Assembly (NCBI RefSeq): GCF_902809865.1
Contig: NZ_CADDWH010000001.1
Location: 1,922,001 to 1,986,000 of the forward strand
Direction: 5' to 3'
Length of the DNA: 64,000 nt
DNA from: Halobacillus sp. Marseille-Q1614
Lineage (GTDB): Bacteria; Bacillota; Bacilli; Bacillales; Halobacillaceae
Notes under the pieces: generated by a model
Database searches by the model: none
Told to the model about the DNA's origin: nothing
What the model saw: only the letters and a program-made list of their open reading frames with translations
Translations under genes and position numbers: made by a program
Shown: positions 43,990 to 53,422 of the stretch, piece after piece
Layout of the letters: the number at the start of each line of letters is the position of its first letter
Position numbering within the stretch: the stretch's first letter is position 1

Positions 43990-43990
43990 C

Positions 43991-44025
43991 AGCACAGCGT
44001 TCTCTATCTGAGAACGCTGTTTTTA
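43991..44025 (+). terminator. Terminator of yhaJ
   Basis: ACAGCGTTCTC-tatct-GAGAACGCTGT followed by TTTTAA. Confidence 0.9.
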
Positions 44026-44096
44026 ATGGATTCTGCTGTTCAACATGCGTAAACTTTGGTAAAGTAGTTGCATAGGGAATAAAGGAGGTTTTTACA

Positions 44097-44282
44097 ATTA
44101 TCGCCATACTCTTTCTCGTATACGGACTCATCGTTTTATTCATATTCAATTCTCTCACCCATTCCTTATGTGAAAAAACAAAAATGTCTACCGAAAAACA
44201 ATCGAAAGTCTTCCGGACGATCAATGTCCTTATCACTATACTTCTAATTTCCTCATACGTGGATGTCATTAATCATATGTAA
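44097..44282 (+). CDS. Small two-helix membrane protein with an AUU start
   Basis: Frame of 61 residues: IIAILFLVYGLIVLFIFNS as a first membrane helix, a basic hydrophilic middle (CEKTKMSTEKQSKV), then a second helix (INVLITILLISSYVDV). A near-ideal SD AAAGGAGG lies 8 nt before ATT at 44097. Reading upstream in frame, only GGA ATA AAG GAG GTT TTT ACA separate it from a TAG stop, so no ATG, GTG or TTG is available. The gene is followed by a strong terminator. By position it could correspond to B. subtilis yhaK, which I cannot confirm. A start-region sequencing error is the alternative. Confidence 0.6.
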   Translation: MIAILFLVYGLIVLFIFNSLTHSLCEKTKMSTEKQSKVFRTINVLITILLISSYVDVINHM

Positions 44283-44286
44283 CTTG

Positions 44287-44322
44287 CAGGCTATGTTATA
44301 AAAAAACATAGCCTGTTTTTCA
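44287..44322 (+). terminator. Terminator of the AUU-start gene
   Basis: CAGGCTATGTT/AACATAGCCTG followed by TTTTTCAT. Confidence 0.9.
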
Positions 44323-44324
44323 TC

Positions 44325-44408
44325 TTATAGCCAAGCTGCACCTACGATGATGAGTAGAATAAACAAAACTACGATCAACGCGAATCCTCCACCATATCCG
44401 TAACCCAT
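44325..44408 (-). CDS. YjcZ family sporulation mini-protein
   Basis: 27 residues, beginning [20 protein letters not shown] and ending IVGAAWL: glycine/tyrosine-rich start followed by one membrane helix, the signature of the tiny YjcZ/YizD-type sporulation proteins. SD GGGGGTGA lies four bases before the ATG. Expression in sporulation is inferred from the family. Confidence 0.8.
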   Translation of the reverse strand: MGYGYGGGFALIVVLFILLIIVGAAWL

Positions 44409-44583
44409 ATCTTCACCCCCATGCTTAAGACATAACACATCATATGCCTTTTAAAAGTGATCTGAATGGGCAATTACCTATCGTTTGATCTATTTTTTTG
44501 CTACTTATAGAACAGATGAACCAAAATATGTTATATTTATTCATGGACCATATATATAAAGGTTTTGAGGAGTGTACGAGAAA

Positions 44584-45528
44584 ATGAGAAAAATTTTAGT
44601 GTCCGCTGCTTTAGCAGCAAGTGTACTTACTTTATCAGCGTGTAATTCAGGCGATGATTCAGAAACGGTGGTTGAAACAAGCGGCGGAGACGTCACAAAG
44701 GAAGAATTTTATCAGGAGCTGAAGAAAAGTTCAGGCGAACAAGTCCTTCAGCAGCTCGTTATTGCAGAAGTGCTTAAAGCAAATTATGAAGTATCCGATG
44801 AAGCGGTAGAAGAAGAATTTAACAACTTAAAAGAGCAATACGGAGATCAATTCGATACGGTTCTTGAGCAAAGTCCTTATGAAGATGAAGAAGACTTTAA
44901 AGAATCCATCCGTTTAAGCCTGCTTCAAGAACAAGCAGCAGCGGAAGAAGTCGACATCTCTGAAGAAAAAATGAAGCAATATTATGAACGTATGAAGACT
45001 GAAATTAAAGCCAGCCACATTTTAGTGGAAGATGAAGAAACAGCTAATGAAGTAAAAGAAAAGCTGAACAATGGAGAATCCTTTGAAGACTTAGCCAAAG
45101 AATATTCTTCTGACGGGACAGCCGAAAATGGCGGAGACCTTGGCTTCTTCGGCCCTGGCCAAATGGATCAGGCCTTCGAAGAAGCAGCTTACAGCCTGGA
45201 AGTCGATGAAGTCAGCGACCCGGTTCAATCCCAGTTTGGGTACCACATTATTAAAGTAACGGACAAGAGGGAAGCTGAAGACGTAGAGTCTTATGAAGAT
45301 TCTAAAGCCGAAATCAAGCGTACACTGGTCAGCCAGAACATTGATCAGCAGCAGCTTCAGGAAAAAATAAATCAGCTGATTCAGGACTCCGAAATTGATG
45401 TGAAGATTGAAGAATACAAAGATTTATTTAAGCAGCCTGAAGCTCCTGCCAATGAAGGCGGCGAAGGAAGCTCCGAAGAATCTGGTAATGAAGAAGGCAG
45501 TGAGGGCGAAGAAAGCAGCAATGAATAA
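44584..45528 (+). CDS. prsA: Foldase lipoprotein PrsA
   Basis: Extracellular peptidyl-prolyl isomerase/chaperone tethered as a lipoprotein. 314 residues: signal peptide with lipobox LSAC (Cys about 20), helical N-domain, parvulin domain (about 135-225: IKASHILVEDEETA, GGDLGFFGPGQM, FGYHIIKVTD), then an unusually acidic E/G/S-rich tail (last 30 residues), perhaps an adaptation to high salt. ATG at 44584 follows GAGGAG; an in-frame GTG at 44572 overlaps the SD. Confidence 0.93.
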   Translation: MRKILVSAALAASVLTLSACNSGDDSETVVETSGGDVTKEEFYQELKKSSGEQVLQQLVIAEVLKANYEVSDEAVEEEFNNLKEQYGDQFDTVLEQSPYEDEEDFKESIRLSLLQEQAAAEEVDISEEKMKQYYERMKTEIKASHILVEDEETANEVKEKLNNGESFEDLAKEYSSDGTAENGGDLGFFGPGQMDQAFEEAAYSLEVDEVSDPVQSQFGYHIIKVTDKREAEDVESYEDSKAEIKRTLVSQNIDQQQLQEKINQLIQDSEIDVKIEEYKDLFKQPEAPANEGGEGSSEESGNEEGSEGEESSNE

Positions 45529-45533
45529 GGATA

Positions 45534-45577
45534 ATAAAAAAAGCAAGGTAGATTACTCGTCTACCTTGCTTTTTTAA
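45534..45577. terminator. Bidirectional terminator, prsA/yhaL
   Basis: AAAAAGCAAGGTAGA/TCTACCTTGCTTTTT between convergent prsA and yhaL. Confidence 0.9.
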
Positions 45578-45762
45578 TACATTCGGACACGTTCACGTCT
45601 TTCCTTTTCTTCTTCCATCCTAGATATATAGACACGACCTTCCCGCTCAATAAACTGCTGTTCAATTTTCCGCTCGGCTTTCATGGCTCGAAAAGCCATA
45701 TATCCACTAACAAAGATTAAAAGAATGCACATAAATACCCAAATCGGAAGACCAAAGATCAT
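45574..45762 (-). CDS. yhaL: YhaL family membrane protein
   Basis: 62 residues: N-terminal membrane helix (about 6-24) and a charged helix EREGRVYISRMEEEKERRER. Pattern and prsA neighbourhood match B. subtilis YhaL, a sporulation-associated protein. SD GGGGAGG upstream. Confidence 0.8.
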   Translation of the reverse strand: MIFGLPIWVFMCILLIFVSGYMAFRAMKAERKIEQQFIEREGRVYISRMEEEKERRERVRMY

Positions 45763-45825
45763 GGACTATATCCTCCCCTGTCGGTTCTATACAGCTAGTC
45801 TATGAGCGAACTTGTCTCCCTATGA

Positions 45826-46770
45826 TTATTCTTCAAAACTTGGCTTATAAAAAGTTCTTTGATCCAGGGAGTAAATTCTTTCTGTAAATTCGCCGGGTCC
45901 CACTTTTTTTAACGCCCGATTTAATGTATTCATCTGAGCATCAATCATATCGATTTGATGTAAAAGCTCTGCTTCTCTTATTAAAGGCGGTTTAGGGCTT
46001 CCCCACTCGGCTTTTCCATGATGGCTTATAACCATATGCTGAAGGACAGTGACTTCTTCCCCTTCGATCTGCAGTTCTTTGGCCACGGTCTGGATCTCTT
46101 CGACCATTATAGGGATATGGCCGATCAGTTTCCCTTCCAGTGTATAGGAAGGTGAGGTACTTCCGGACAATTCTTTAATCTTACCGAGATCATGCAGAAT
46201 GATGCCCGCATATAACAGATCCTTGTTAATCTCTGGATACATATTTTTAAGCTGCTGGGCGATATTTAACATAGAAAAGATATGATGGGCTAACCCTGAT
46301 ACGTAATTGTGGTGGTTTCTTACAGCCGCAGGGTAAGTAAAAAATTCTTCCTGATATTTTTTGACGAAGTGGCGTGTGATTCGCTGAAGGTTAGCGTTTT
46401 TCATTTCAAAAATAGCCTCAGTCACTCTTTCCATAAGGTCTTCTTTTTGAACTGGAGCCTTTTCGATAAAGTCCGAAACCTGCACGCCATCAGTAGATTG
46501 TACGGGGCGGATGCTATGGATTTTCAATTGGGGACGGTTCCTGAATTGACCGATTTCTCCATGTACTTTGACCAGTTCTCCCTGCTTAAACAGTTCCTCA
46601 TCTTCCTGTGTAGCTTCCCATAACTTCGAATCAATTTCGCCTGTCGTATCTTTGAGCAAAAGGGTAAGAAAGGGTTTCCCATTACTTGCTACACTTTTGG
46701 CGGCTGTCTTTATGAGCAAAAAATAATCGAATACCTCCCCTACCTGATACTGTGCAATGCCTCTTTTCAT
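45826..46770 (-). CDS. yhaM: 3'-5' exoribonuclease YhaM
   Basis: 314 residues (same as B. subtilis). N-terminal OB-fold nucleic-acid-binding domain (KPFLTLLLKDTTGEIDSKLW) and HD phosphohydrolase domain with HHNYVSGLAHHIFSM and LHDLGK. Shortens structured RNA 3' ends and single-stranded DNA. It lies downstream of yhaO-yhaN, but a terminator at 46813-46847 separates it. Confidence 0.92.
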   Translation of the reverse strand: MKRGIAQYQVGEVFDYFLLIKTAAKSVASNGKPFLTLLLKDTTGEIDSKLWEATQEDEELFKQGELVKVHGEIGQFRNRPQLKIHSIRPVQSTDGVQVSDFIEKAPVQKEDLMERVTEAIFEMKNANLQRITRHFVKKYQEEFFTYPAAVRNHHNYVSGLAHHIFSMLNIAQQLKNMYPEINKDLLYAGIILHDLGKIKELSGSTSPSYTLEGKLIGHIPIMVEEIQTVAKELQIEGEEVTVLQHMVISHHGKAEWGSPKPPLIREAELLHQIDMIDAQMNTLNRALKKVGPGEFTERIYSLDQRTFYKPSFEE

Positions 46771-46812
46771 TCGTTCTCCTCACCTTTCTTTAATCGCTTA
46801 TTTCTATAAGGT

Positions 46813-46848
46813 AAAAAGACTGTCCTGGCTAAAGCCAGGGAGCAGTCA
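46813..46848 (-). terminator. Terminator of yhaON
   Basis: Minus strand GACTG-ctCCTGGCT-tt-AGCCAGG-a-CAGTC followed by TTTTTACC. Confidence 0.75.
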
Positions 46849-46905
46849 AAGATGTATTAATTTTTCAAACATTTTATCATTTTTCCACATATTTTGCGAC
46901 TAGCC

Positions 46906-49767
46906 TTATGAGTTTAGCCATACAGACTGAGGCGATTCAAGCTGTTCGGGCAAATCACGCCGCCAAGTAAATAAAATAACCTGCTGCGTGTTTGCCAGCT
47001 CTTCGATTATTTCAAGCATTACATTCAACCTCGATTTATCAAAATGTACGAAAGCATCATCAACAATAAAAGGAACCTGCTGATGGCCGGAGAGAACCTT
47101 AGCTAGCGCCAGCCTTAAAGATATATAGAGCTGATCGGCAGTGCCGCGCGACAGTTCATTTGTTAAGTAATATTGTCCTGCTGCGTCTTTCACCCTAATT
47201 TTACCCGCATTCCTATCGAGGTTTATTGCAGTATACCTTCCCGCCGTTAATCGGGAAAAGTAAGCGGACGCCTCTTTTAGCACATTAGGTAAATAATTGT
47301 GTTGATAAGCTTCTTTCGTTTTCTTTAGAACTTCTAAGGCTACTTTATGTGCAGCCCAGCGTTTCGTTTCTTCCTGAAAAACCTCCCGCTCTGCAGCATA
47401 TTGATGATTCAGTTCAGACAATCTTTCAGAGCTTTCAAGCTGCTGCAGCTGGTGTTCTGCATCAGCTCTCTCTTTTTGACAATCGCTTAATTTTTCTTTA
47501 AGCTCTTCGATTACTTTTTCCTGCTTGTCTGCTTCCATAAGAACGTCTGACTCTCGGATCGGAGCATCCCATACATTAAACAGGTGCTGCTCTTCTTCAG
47601 TCAGCATCAGTTGGACCTGCTGAACGACGGACTGCTTCTCCTGCCAATCTTTACTTTTAGATTGGTGGTGTTCCACTATTTTATAAAAATGCTCCGCATC
47701 CACCGCGCCGGCTTTATGGAGAAGGGAGTCCAGCTGATCATATAGAGGAGCTAATTCCTCCTCTAATTTTTCTTTCTGGGCAGTCAGCAGCATACTTTCC
47801 TTTTCCAGTCTCTTTAGCTCTTTCGTTTTTTGGACTTCCTGCTCATGGAAATCAGTCAATTTTGTGAACCTTTGTAAATGGCTTTGCTGACCATCTTCCC
47901 AATTACAGGCCCGGAAAAACCCATCAAGCCTTTCTTCTATTCCAGTAAGTTGCTTATAACAGGTATGCAGCTCTTCTTTTATCTTTTCAATGGACTGTTG
48001 TTTTCCTTTAAGCTGTCTGAGGAGGTGGTACAGCTTTTCCCAATGATCGATATGAAGCTTCGTAAGAAAAGGGTAATCTCTGTATTGCTCATCTATCGTA
48101 TTGCCAAGCTGGTTCTGCCGGTCATCCAGCTGCTTTTGGCGCTCCTCGATCCGGACTTCCTCCTGTTGAACCGACTTCCAATTCTCCATTAGATACAGAT
48201 ATTCACCTTTTGTCTGTTCATACTTCTGAAGTTTCTCCCTCGCCTCGTTGTAAGCTTCCTTAGAAACAGGCTGACTGGCTGACTTTCCCTGCTCTTTGCT
48301 TTGAAGCTTCATGGACACAAGAACGGCCAAGCTTAATATTCCTCCTGACAACAGCCAAATCGTTTCCAATGTCAGAAACGTCAATAGCCAGCCTGTCAAA
48401 AAGATTAAGCCAGCGCCCGCATAAAAAAGTGTTGAACTTTTTTTAGAAGCTAAAGAAGAAGCAGCCGTCTGTGAATGAATGTAAAAGTCAATTAGTTCAG
48501 AATTCCTTTCTGCTTCTTTTTCACTGATGGACTCGTTTTTTAATTCCTCCAGCTGGCGTTTCGTCTGGGCTTTTTGTTGACTGAGGGTTCGTTCCTTTTC
48601 ATGCCACTGCACTGTGTCTGCTTGGAGTTTACGAGTTTCTTCCCTTAAGCTTCGCCACTTCTCTTCTAAATAGAACGGGAACTCATAAGCAGCTAAGTCG
48701 AGTGAAATACCGGAGCCAGTGAGTTCTGTTTCAAGCTCTCCTTCTAACTGGTTGATTTGCTGCTCGAGCCTGTTTTTATTTTCGAGATTCCTTTCATATT
48801 CTGTCTTAAGTTTTAACAGTTCTTCTGCTTCATCGTAAGAATAGTCAGCCCGGCTTGAAGTGATATACTTCGCTTCCTCCCTATTTTCCTGAAGCTGAGC
48901 CGCTGCGGCATTTAGTCTGCTTTTAAGCGGCAGGATCGTTTCCTGAAGGTGGCGCATTTGATCATAAGCATCGTCCGGCAGCTGATTTTCCGGCTGACTA
49001 ACGTTTTTAAGCTGATGGAAGCGTTGAATAACAGGCAGGGTTTTTTTCAGTTGGGATAATTGACTGGCATATCCTCTTTCCTTTTCAACCCGCTCATTTA
49101 ATTCGTTGATCTCCTTATTTAAAGCCTCTGTTTTTTCAAGAGTTTGCTGGTAATTTCCTACTTCCTGCTCAGCTTGACGCCGCTGCTTCGTAAGCTGTTC
49201 AATCTTCTCGAGATGCTGATTCAATTTTGGGTTTCTTCCTTTTGGTTTAAACTGTGAATCTAACTCTTTTTCTAATGTTTTCGTCGTTTCATAAATCTGG
49301 TCAGAGCCCATGAGCCCGACATTTAATAAGACTTCGCCGAGTTCATCGCCAGTTAACCGCTGCAGCTGGAGCAGATCTTCCGCATTAAAGCTGTAAATCG
49401 ACTGATAAACAGTTTTAGAGATTCCTCCGAGAAGTTCTTTCAAAAAAACTTCCCCATGCTGCTCGCCATTCTCCAGCCGGCAGATGGCTTCCCCGAGGTC
49501 CCGGTCATGAATTCTTTCTACTATAACCTCGCCATGCTTCTCTGTTTCTACGGTTATGTTTCCTCCAACAGAGCCGCCGGACTTTGGCTGGTAAAATTCT
49601 CTTTTTCTAGGCGGAAGGCCGAAAAGAATGAAAAGAAGATACTGCTGAATCGTTGATTTCCCCGCTTCATTATCGCCCATTATAACCGTCAGTGGAAACT
49701 CGTCTAAAGTCACCGAGTAATCTTTCCATTTACCAAATCCGTAAATATGCAACGATTTAATCCGCAT
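46906..49767 (-). CDS. yhaN: SbcC-like AAA ATPase YhaN
   Basis: 953 residues, SMC/Rad50-like: N-terminal Walker A MGDNEAGKST (about 31-40), long coiled coils on both sides of a central hydrophobic hairpin (about 447-487, STLFYAGAGLIFLTGWLL...), and C-terminal signature ELSRGTADQLYISLRLAL with Walker B PFIVDDAFVHFD. The membrane segment distinguishes YhaN from true SbcC. The ATG at 49767 overlaps the yhaO stop (TGATG). Acts with YhaO, probably in DNA break processing. Confidence 0.9.
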   Translation of the reverse strand: MRIKSLHIYGFGKWKDYSVTLDEFPLTVIMGDNEAGKSTIQQYLLFILFGLPPRKREFYQPKSGGSVGGNITVETEKHGEVIVERIHDRDLGEAICRLENGEQHGEVFLKELLGGISKTVYQSIYSFNAEDLLQLQRLTGDELGEVLLNVGLMGSDQIYETTKTLEKELDSQFKPKGRNPKLNQHLEKIEQLTKQRRQAEQEVGNYQQTLEKTEALNKEINELNERVEKERGYASQLSQLKKTLPVIQRFHQLKNVSQPENQLPDDAYDQMRHLQETILPLKSRLNAAAAQLQENREEAKYITSSRADYSYDEAEELLKLKTEYERNLENKNRLEQQINQLEGELETELTGSGISLDLAAYEFPFYLEEKWRSLREETRKLQADTVQWHEKERTLSQQKAQTKRQLEELKNESISEKEAERNSELIDFYIHSQTAASSLASKKSSTLFYAGAGLIFLTGWLLTFLTLETIWLLSGGILSLAVLVSMKLQSKEQGKSASQPVSKEAYNEAREKLQKYEQTKGEYLYLMENWKSVQQEEVRIEERQKQLDDRQNQLGNTIDEQYRDYPFLTKLHIDHWEKLYHLLRQLKGKQQSIEKIKEELHTCYKQLTGIEERLDGFFRACNWEDGQQSHLQRFTKLTDFHEQEVQKTKELKRLEKESMLLTAQKEKLEEELAPLYDQLDSLLHKAGAVDAEHFYKIVEHHQSKSKDWQEKQSVVQQVQLMLTEEEQHLFNVWDAPIRESDVLMEADKQEKVIEELKEKLSDCQKERADAEHQLQQLESSERLSELNHQYAAEREVFQEETKRWAAHKVALEVLKKTKEAYQHNYLPNVLKEASAYFSRLTAGRYTAINLDRNAGKIRVKDAAGQYYLTNELSRGTADQLYISLRLALAKVLSGHQQVPFIVDDAFVHFDKSRLNVMLEIIEELANTQQVILFTWRRDLPEQLESPQSVWLNS

Positions 49768-51005
49768 CACTTCTTCTCTCCTTTTAACAGCTGCTGAAGG
49801 ACCAATACCTTAGCGGCTTCCATAATTTCCTTTCTGTCACTTTCAGTCAGCGGATCAATTGCTTTAGAAGCACGTCTCTGCCTGTATAATGGCGATAAAT
49901 AATCATGGAAACCATCCTCTCCCATTTCATCTAAATGCCGCAGAAACTCCCCGGCGAAATGCGGACTCTCCTTTAATTCCTGTTCGTCCCACGTCACCTT
50001 ATCTTCCACGAGGACTTTATCGATCCAAATCCACGGCTGATCGAATTCCTCCTCTTCATTGAGGATGTCCACCCACTGGCCGACAAGTCCCTCTGACTGC
50101 CATTTGGTTAATTGCCCCTGCTCAGCTTTTAACGTCACTGTAAGTATGGCAGGGGCTTTTTTAGAAACCTGCTGTTTTGCCTTAATCAGAATTTCTTCAA
50201 GCTGCTCCGGATGCTGGATGGCTCCGCATTCCTGCACTGCTGATTCGTACGTAAAAGAATGCAAAGGAAGAAAACTTAATTTGAAATTTGTTCCTTCCGC
50301 TTCTACTAAATAACAGCCTTTTTCACCCGGCTCCTTAATCGATCGGCCTTGAATATTGCCGGGATAAACGATGTATGGGTTATCTGCAAGAAACTGGCGC
50401 TTATGAATGTGGCCAAGCGCCCAGTAGTCCATCAAAGCATTCTGAAGTTCATGGATTTTAAACGGAGCATAAGACTCATGTTCATCTGCTCCTTCTACAC
50501 TTCCATGAAGGGTACCGATGTGAAAAGCAGGATTACCTGTCTTTTTATATTGAGAGGTTTTATTTTCAGTAACTGATTTCTCCACATAGCTGAATCCATA
50601 AAGGTTGGCAATATGCTCTTCCCCTCTGTAAAAGGGAAGCACCGTAACATCCTGTTCATCAAAAATATGAACATTGTCTGGAAAAGACAGCGGGTAGTGA
50701 GCCCCCTTCATATAATCATGGTTTCCATAGCTGATAAACACCTGAATGCCGTAATGCTTAAGCCTATTAAAGCCATCACGAAGCTGCACCTGGGCTTTTA
50801 AACTACGCGTTTCTTCATTAAATAGGTCACCAGCCACAACCAGAAAATCAACATGATGATTAATTGTCTGTTGTATTAAGCGGTCAAAGGCTTCAAATGT
50901 AGACGCACGCAATTTGGCAAGTAATTCTTTCGGCAAGTGGCTTTTACTTTTAAACGGACTGTCTAAGTGTAAGTCCGCACTATGTATAAATCGTAAGGAT
51001 GACAT
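49767..51005 (-). CDS. yhaO: Metallophosphoesterase YhaO (SbcD/Mre11-like)
   Basis: 412-residue calcineurin-like nuclease: HSADLHLDSP, VVAGDLFNEE, ISYGNHDYM, GTLHGS and GHIHKRQ. Partner of YhaN, equivalent to Mre11 with Rad50. A LexA-like box lies 55-68 bp upstream of the start, consistent with SOS control of yhaON in B. subtilis. Confidence 0.91.
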   Translation of the reverse strand: MSSLRFIHSADLHLDSPFKSKSHLPKELLAKLRASTFEAFDRLIQQTINHHVDFLVVAGDLFNEETRSLKAQVQLRDGFNRLKHYGIQVFISYGNHDYMKGAHYPLSFPDNVHIFDEQDVTVLPFYRGEEHIANLYGFSYVEKSVTENKTSQYKKTGNPAFHIGTLHGSVEGADEHESYAPFKIHELQNALMDYWALGHIHKRQFLADNPYIVYPGNIQGRSIKEPGEKGCYLVEAEGTNFKLSFLPLHSFTYESAVQECGAIQHPEQLEEILIKAKQQVSKKAPAILTVTLKAEQGQLTKWQSEGLVGQWVDILNEEEEFDQPWIWIDKVLVEDKVTWDEQELKESPHFAGEFLRHLDEMGEDGFHDYLSPLYRQRRASKAIDPLTESDRKEIMEAAKVLVLQQLLKGEKK

Positions 51006-51059
51006 CCTCTTCGTCCCCCTCCTGTTCTGCTTTACTTATAGTTTAGCAGAGAAAAAGAG

Positions 51060-51073
51060 CGAATGCACGTTCG
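51060..51073 (-). promoter_or_regulatory. LexA box upstream of yhaON
   Basis: Minus-strand CGAACGTGCATTCG; consensus CGAACNNNNGTTCG with one mismatch. Confidence 0.65.
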
Positions 51074-51088
51074 ATTAAAGACATTCAA

Positions 51089-51120
51089 AAAAGCGCCTCT
51101 CCTGTAGAGAAGCGCCTGTA
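51089..51120 (-). terminator. Terminator of yhaQP
   Basis: Minus-strand hairpin AGGCGCTTCTC-tacag-GAGAGGCGCTT (G-U pairs included) followed by TTTTGAAT. Confidence 0.8.
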
Positions 51121-51122
51121 GT

Positions 51123-52382
51123 TTATTTATCTTTTCCTGTCATCTGAATCGCTTTTTTTACATCTTTTAAGGAAGATGTTCTACCATACATAAGTACTCC
51201 GCCTTTATAAATTCTCGCACCAATAACAGCCAGTAAAACAATAGAAGCCACTAGAACTCCAACGGATAAAATCACTTCCCACACAGGGATATCCAGCATA
51301 CCTATTCGTAAAAACATAAGCAGTGGAGAGAAAAATGGAATATAGGATGTAACAGTAATAAAAGTGGCATCTGGTTCATTGAGACCAAAAATGGCAATAA
51401 AGAACGCGATAATAATCATATAAGTCATCGGCGCCACCATTTGCTGTGCATCTTCTAAACGGCTGACGAGTGAGCCTAAAGTAGCCGCCAGAGTCGCATA
51501 TAAGAAGTAGCCGAGGATGAAGAACAGCAGCCCGTAAGCGATTATATCCAACTTTACATTAGTAAGACCTACCGCATTTAAAAAGGAGCCCTCGCCCGAG
51601 TTCTGCTGAATGCCCAAGTAGCCTACACCAATAATTAATGAAAACTGCAGAAGGCCTAATAAAGCAATTCCGGTAATTTTTGCGAACATCTGCGCAATCG
51701 GAGAAACGCTTGAAATGAGAATTTCCATCACGCGGCTTGATTTCTCTGTCGCTACTTCTGTAACAATCATATTGCCGTAAAGCAATACCGATAAATAAAG
51801 TAAAAACAGCATGACATATACAACGCCCTGCGTCTGAGCCATTTCTTCAGCTGTGCTTCCTTCCTCACCTAAAGAAACCTCATTAAAAGCAGGCGGCGTT
51901 TGAAGAGCGGCTAATACGGCCGGATCTACTTCCGCTTCACTCGAGATCGCCCCCATTTTTACCTGTTGAAGTGACTGCTGAACAATCTCATTATCCATCG
52001 GCGGCAGACTTTCCACAGTATAGTAATTCGCCTCCGGAAGACCGCTCTCCCCTTCAATCAGCTCAAGGGCCGCAGTATCTCCCTCTCCTTCTTCTACTTC
52101 CTGCTTAATTTCATCAACAGGCTGATCTGCTACTTCAGCTGAGAAAGATTCACTAGCATTTAAACTTTCGACAAGACCGTCAGCCCATTCTTCATTCTCA
52201 CTTAATACCATTATGCTCGTTTGATCGGATTCACCTTCCCCGCTATCGAAAGCTTCCATAATCGTCTGGATATTAGTGATTAGAAAAATAAGCGACAGCG
52301 TGACGATCGTCGTAATAATAAACGACTTCGTCTTCACGCGTGAAGCAAACGTGTGTCCTACCATAATTAGGAATTTATTCAT
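51123..52382 (-). CDS. yhaP: ABC exporter permease YhaP (NatB-like)
   Basis: 419 residues (B. subtilis 419): cytoplasmic start, membrane helix (about 15-40), a large acidic extracytoplasmic loop (about 45-195), then five C-terminal helices, as in Na+/drug efflux permeases of the ABC-2/NatB type. Start overlaps yhaQ stop by 8 bp (ATGAATAA). Confidence 0.88.
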   Translation of the reverse strand: MNKFLIMVGHTFASRVKTKSFIITTIVTLSLIFLITNIQTIMEAFDSGEGESDQTSIMVLSENEEWADGLVESLNASESFSAEVADQPVDEIKQEVEEGEGDTAALELIEGESGLPEANYYTVESLPPMDNEIVQQSLQQVKMGAISSEAEVDPAVLAALQTPPAFNEVSLGEEGSTAEEMAQTQGVVYVMLFLLYLSVLLYGNMIVTEVATEKSSRVMEILISSVSPIAQMFAKITGIALLGLLQFSLIIGVGYLGIQQNSGEGSFLNAVGLTNVKLDIIAYGLLFFILGYFLYATLAATLGSLVSRLEDAQQMVAPMTYMIIIAFFIAIFGLNEPDATFITVTSYIPFFSPLLMFLRIGMLDIPVWEVILSVGVLVASIVLLAVIGARIYKGGVLMYGRTSSLKDVKKAIQMTGKDK

Positions 52383-53274
52383 ACGAATCCCCCACCTTCT
52401 CAATAAAGATATCATTTAAAGAAGGTTCCTCCAGATCGAACGTGCGCACAAACCCCCGCCCATTTAGCGCCTCAAAGATCTTCTGGGAGACCTCTTCACT
52501 TTCTACTTGAACTTCACAGCCTTCACTGAACTCTTTAAATTTAGTCACGCCCGGAATATCCTTAACGAACTCTAAATCAAACTCAGCATTTAAGCGGACA
52601 TTTTTCTTCCCAAATGAGCGCTTAATCTCTTTAAGACTTCCGTGAACGACCGGTTTTCCGTGATGCAGTATGCATAAATGCTCACACAGCTCTTCCACGT
52701 GTTCCATACGGTGGGAAGAAAAAACGATCGAAGTTCCTCCTTCCTTCAGCTCAACCACTGCTTTTTTCAGCATTTCAACATTTATTGGATCAAGTCCTGA
52801 GAACGGCTCGTCCAATATTAGAAGCTTCGGTTTATGCAGAACGGCAGAGATAAACTGAATTTTTTGCTGATTCCCTTTTGATAAGTCTTCTACCTTTTTT
52901 GTTTTATAATCAGGAACTTTAAATTTATCCAGCCAAATGTCCAGTTCTTTTAAGGCCTCACTCTTGCTCATCCCCCGAAGCTTCGCCAAATATACGAGCT
53001 GGTCCTGGACCTTCATCTTTGGATAAAGCCCGCGCTCTTCGGGAAGATAGCCGATTAAATGGCTCTGATCATAGCCAATATCCCCGTCCTGCCACGTAAT
53101 CGTTCCAGCTGTTTCCTCAATCAGTCCAAGGATCATCCGGAAAGTTGTTGTTTTCCCGGCTCCGTTCGCCCCTAAAAAACCGAAAATCTGCTTTTCGGGA
53201 ATTTCAATTGATAAATCGTCTACAGCAGTAAAATCTCCAAACTGCTTCGTTACATTATGTAGTTTTAAAGTCAC
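52375..53274 (-). CDS. yhaQ: ABC transporter ATPase YhaQ (NatA-like)
   Basis: 299 residues: Walker A GANGAGKTTT, Q-loop IGYLPEERG, signature LSKGNQQKI, Walker B LLILDEPFSGLDP, SSHRM His-loop, and a C-terminal domain of NatA type. Exporter with YhaP; substrate probably Na+ or a toxic compound, by family only. Confidence 0.9.
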   Translation of the reverse strand: MTLKLHNVTKQFGDFTAVDDLSIEIPEKQIFGFLGANGAGKTTTFRMILGLIEETAGTITWQDGDIGYDQSHLIGYLPEERGLYPKMKVQDQLVYLAKLRGMSKSEALKELDIWLDKFKVPDYKTKKVEDLSKGNQQKIQFISAVLHKPKLLILDEPFSGLDPINVEMLKKAVVELKEGGTSIVFSSHRMEHVEELCEHLCILHHGKPVVHGSLKEIKRSFGKKNVRLNAEFDLEFVKDIPGVTKFKEFSEGCEVQVESEEVSQKIFEALNGRGFVRTFDLEEPSLNDIFIEKVGDSYE

Positions 53275-53378
53275 AGCTTCCTTCCCCCTTCGTCGATTTA
53301 TACGGCTGAATTAGATAAATAGTTTCATTTTTCTTGAATAAACAAGCAGGATTTTACGACAGGCTCATCTAATGTAAT

Positions 53379-53396
53379 AATATGATTAGTCATTCA
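53379..53396. promoter_or_regulatory. Imperfect FadR-like site
   Basis: AATATGATTAGTCATTCA matches the FadR palindrome at 15 of 18 positions; the left end is eroded. Lies between divergent yhaQ and yhzD. Could be chance in AT-rich DNA. Confidence 0.3.
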
Positions 53397-53422
53397 TTTT
53401 TACCTTAAGGAGGCCTATCCTA

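Noticed and set aside
46906-51005. SbcCD or a phage-defence Rad50/Mre11-like module
   Set aside because: Central membrane hairpin, yhaM neighbour and gene order identify yhaO-yhaN; no accessory defence genes or anomalous composition.
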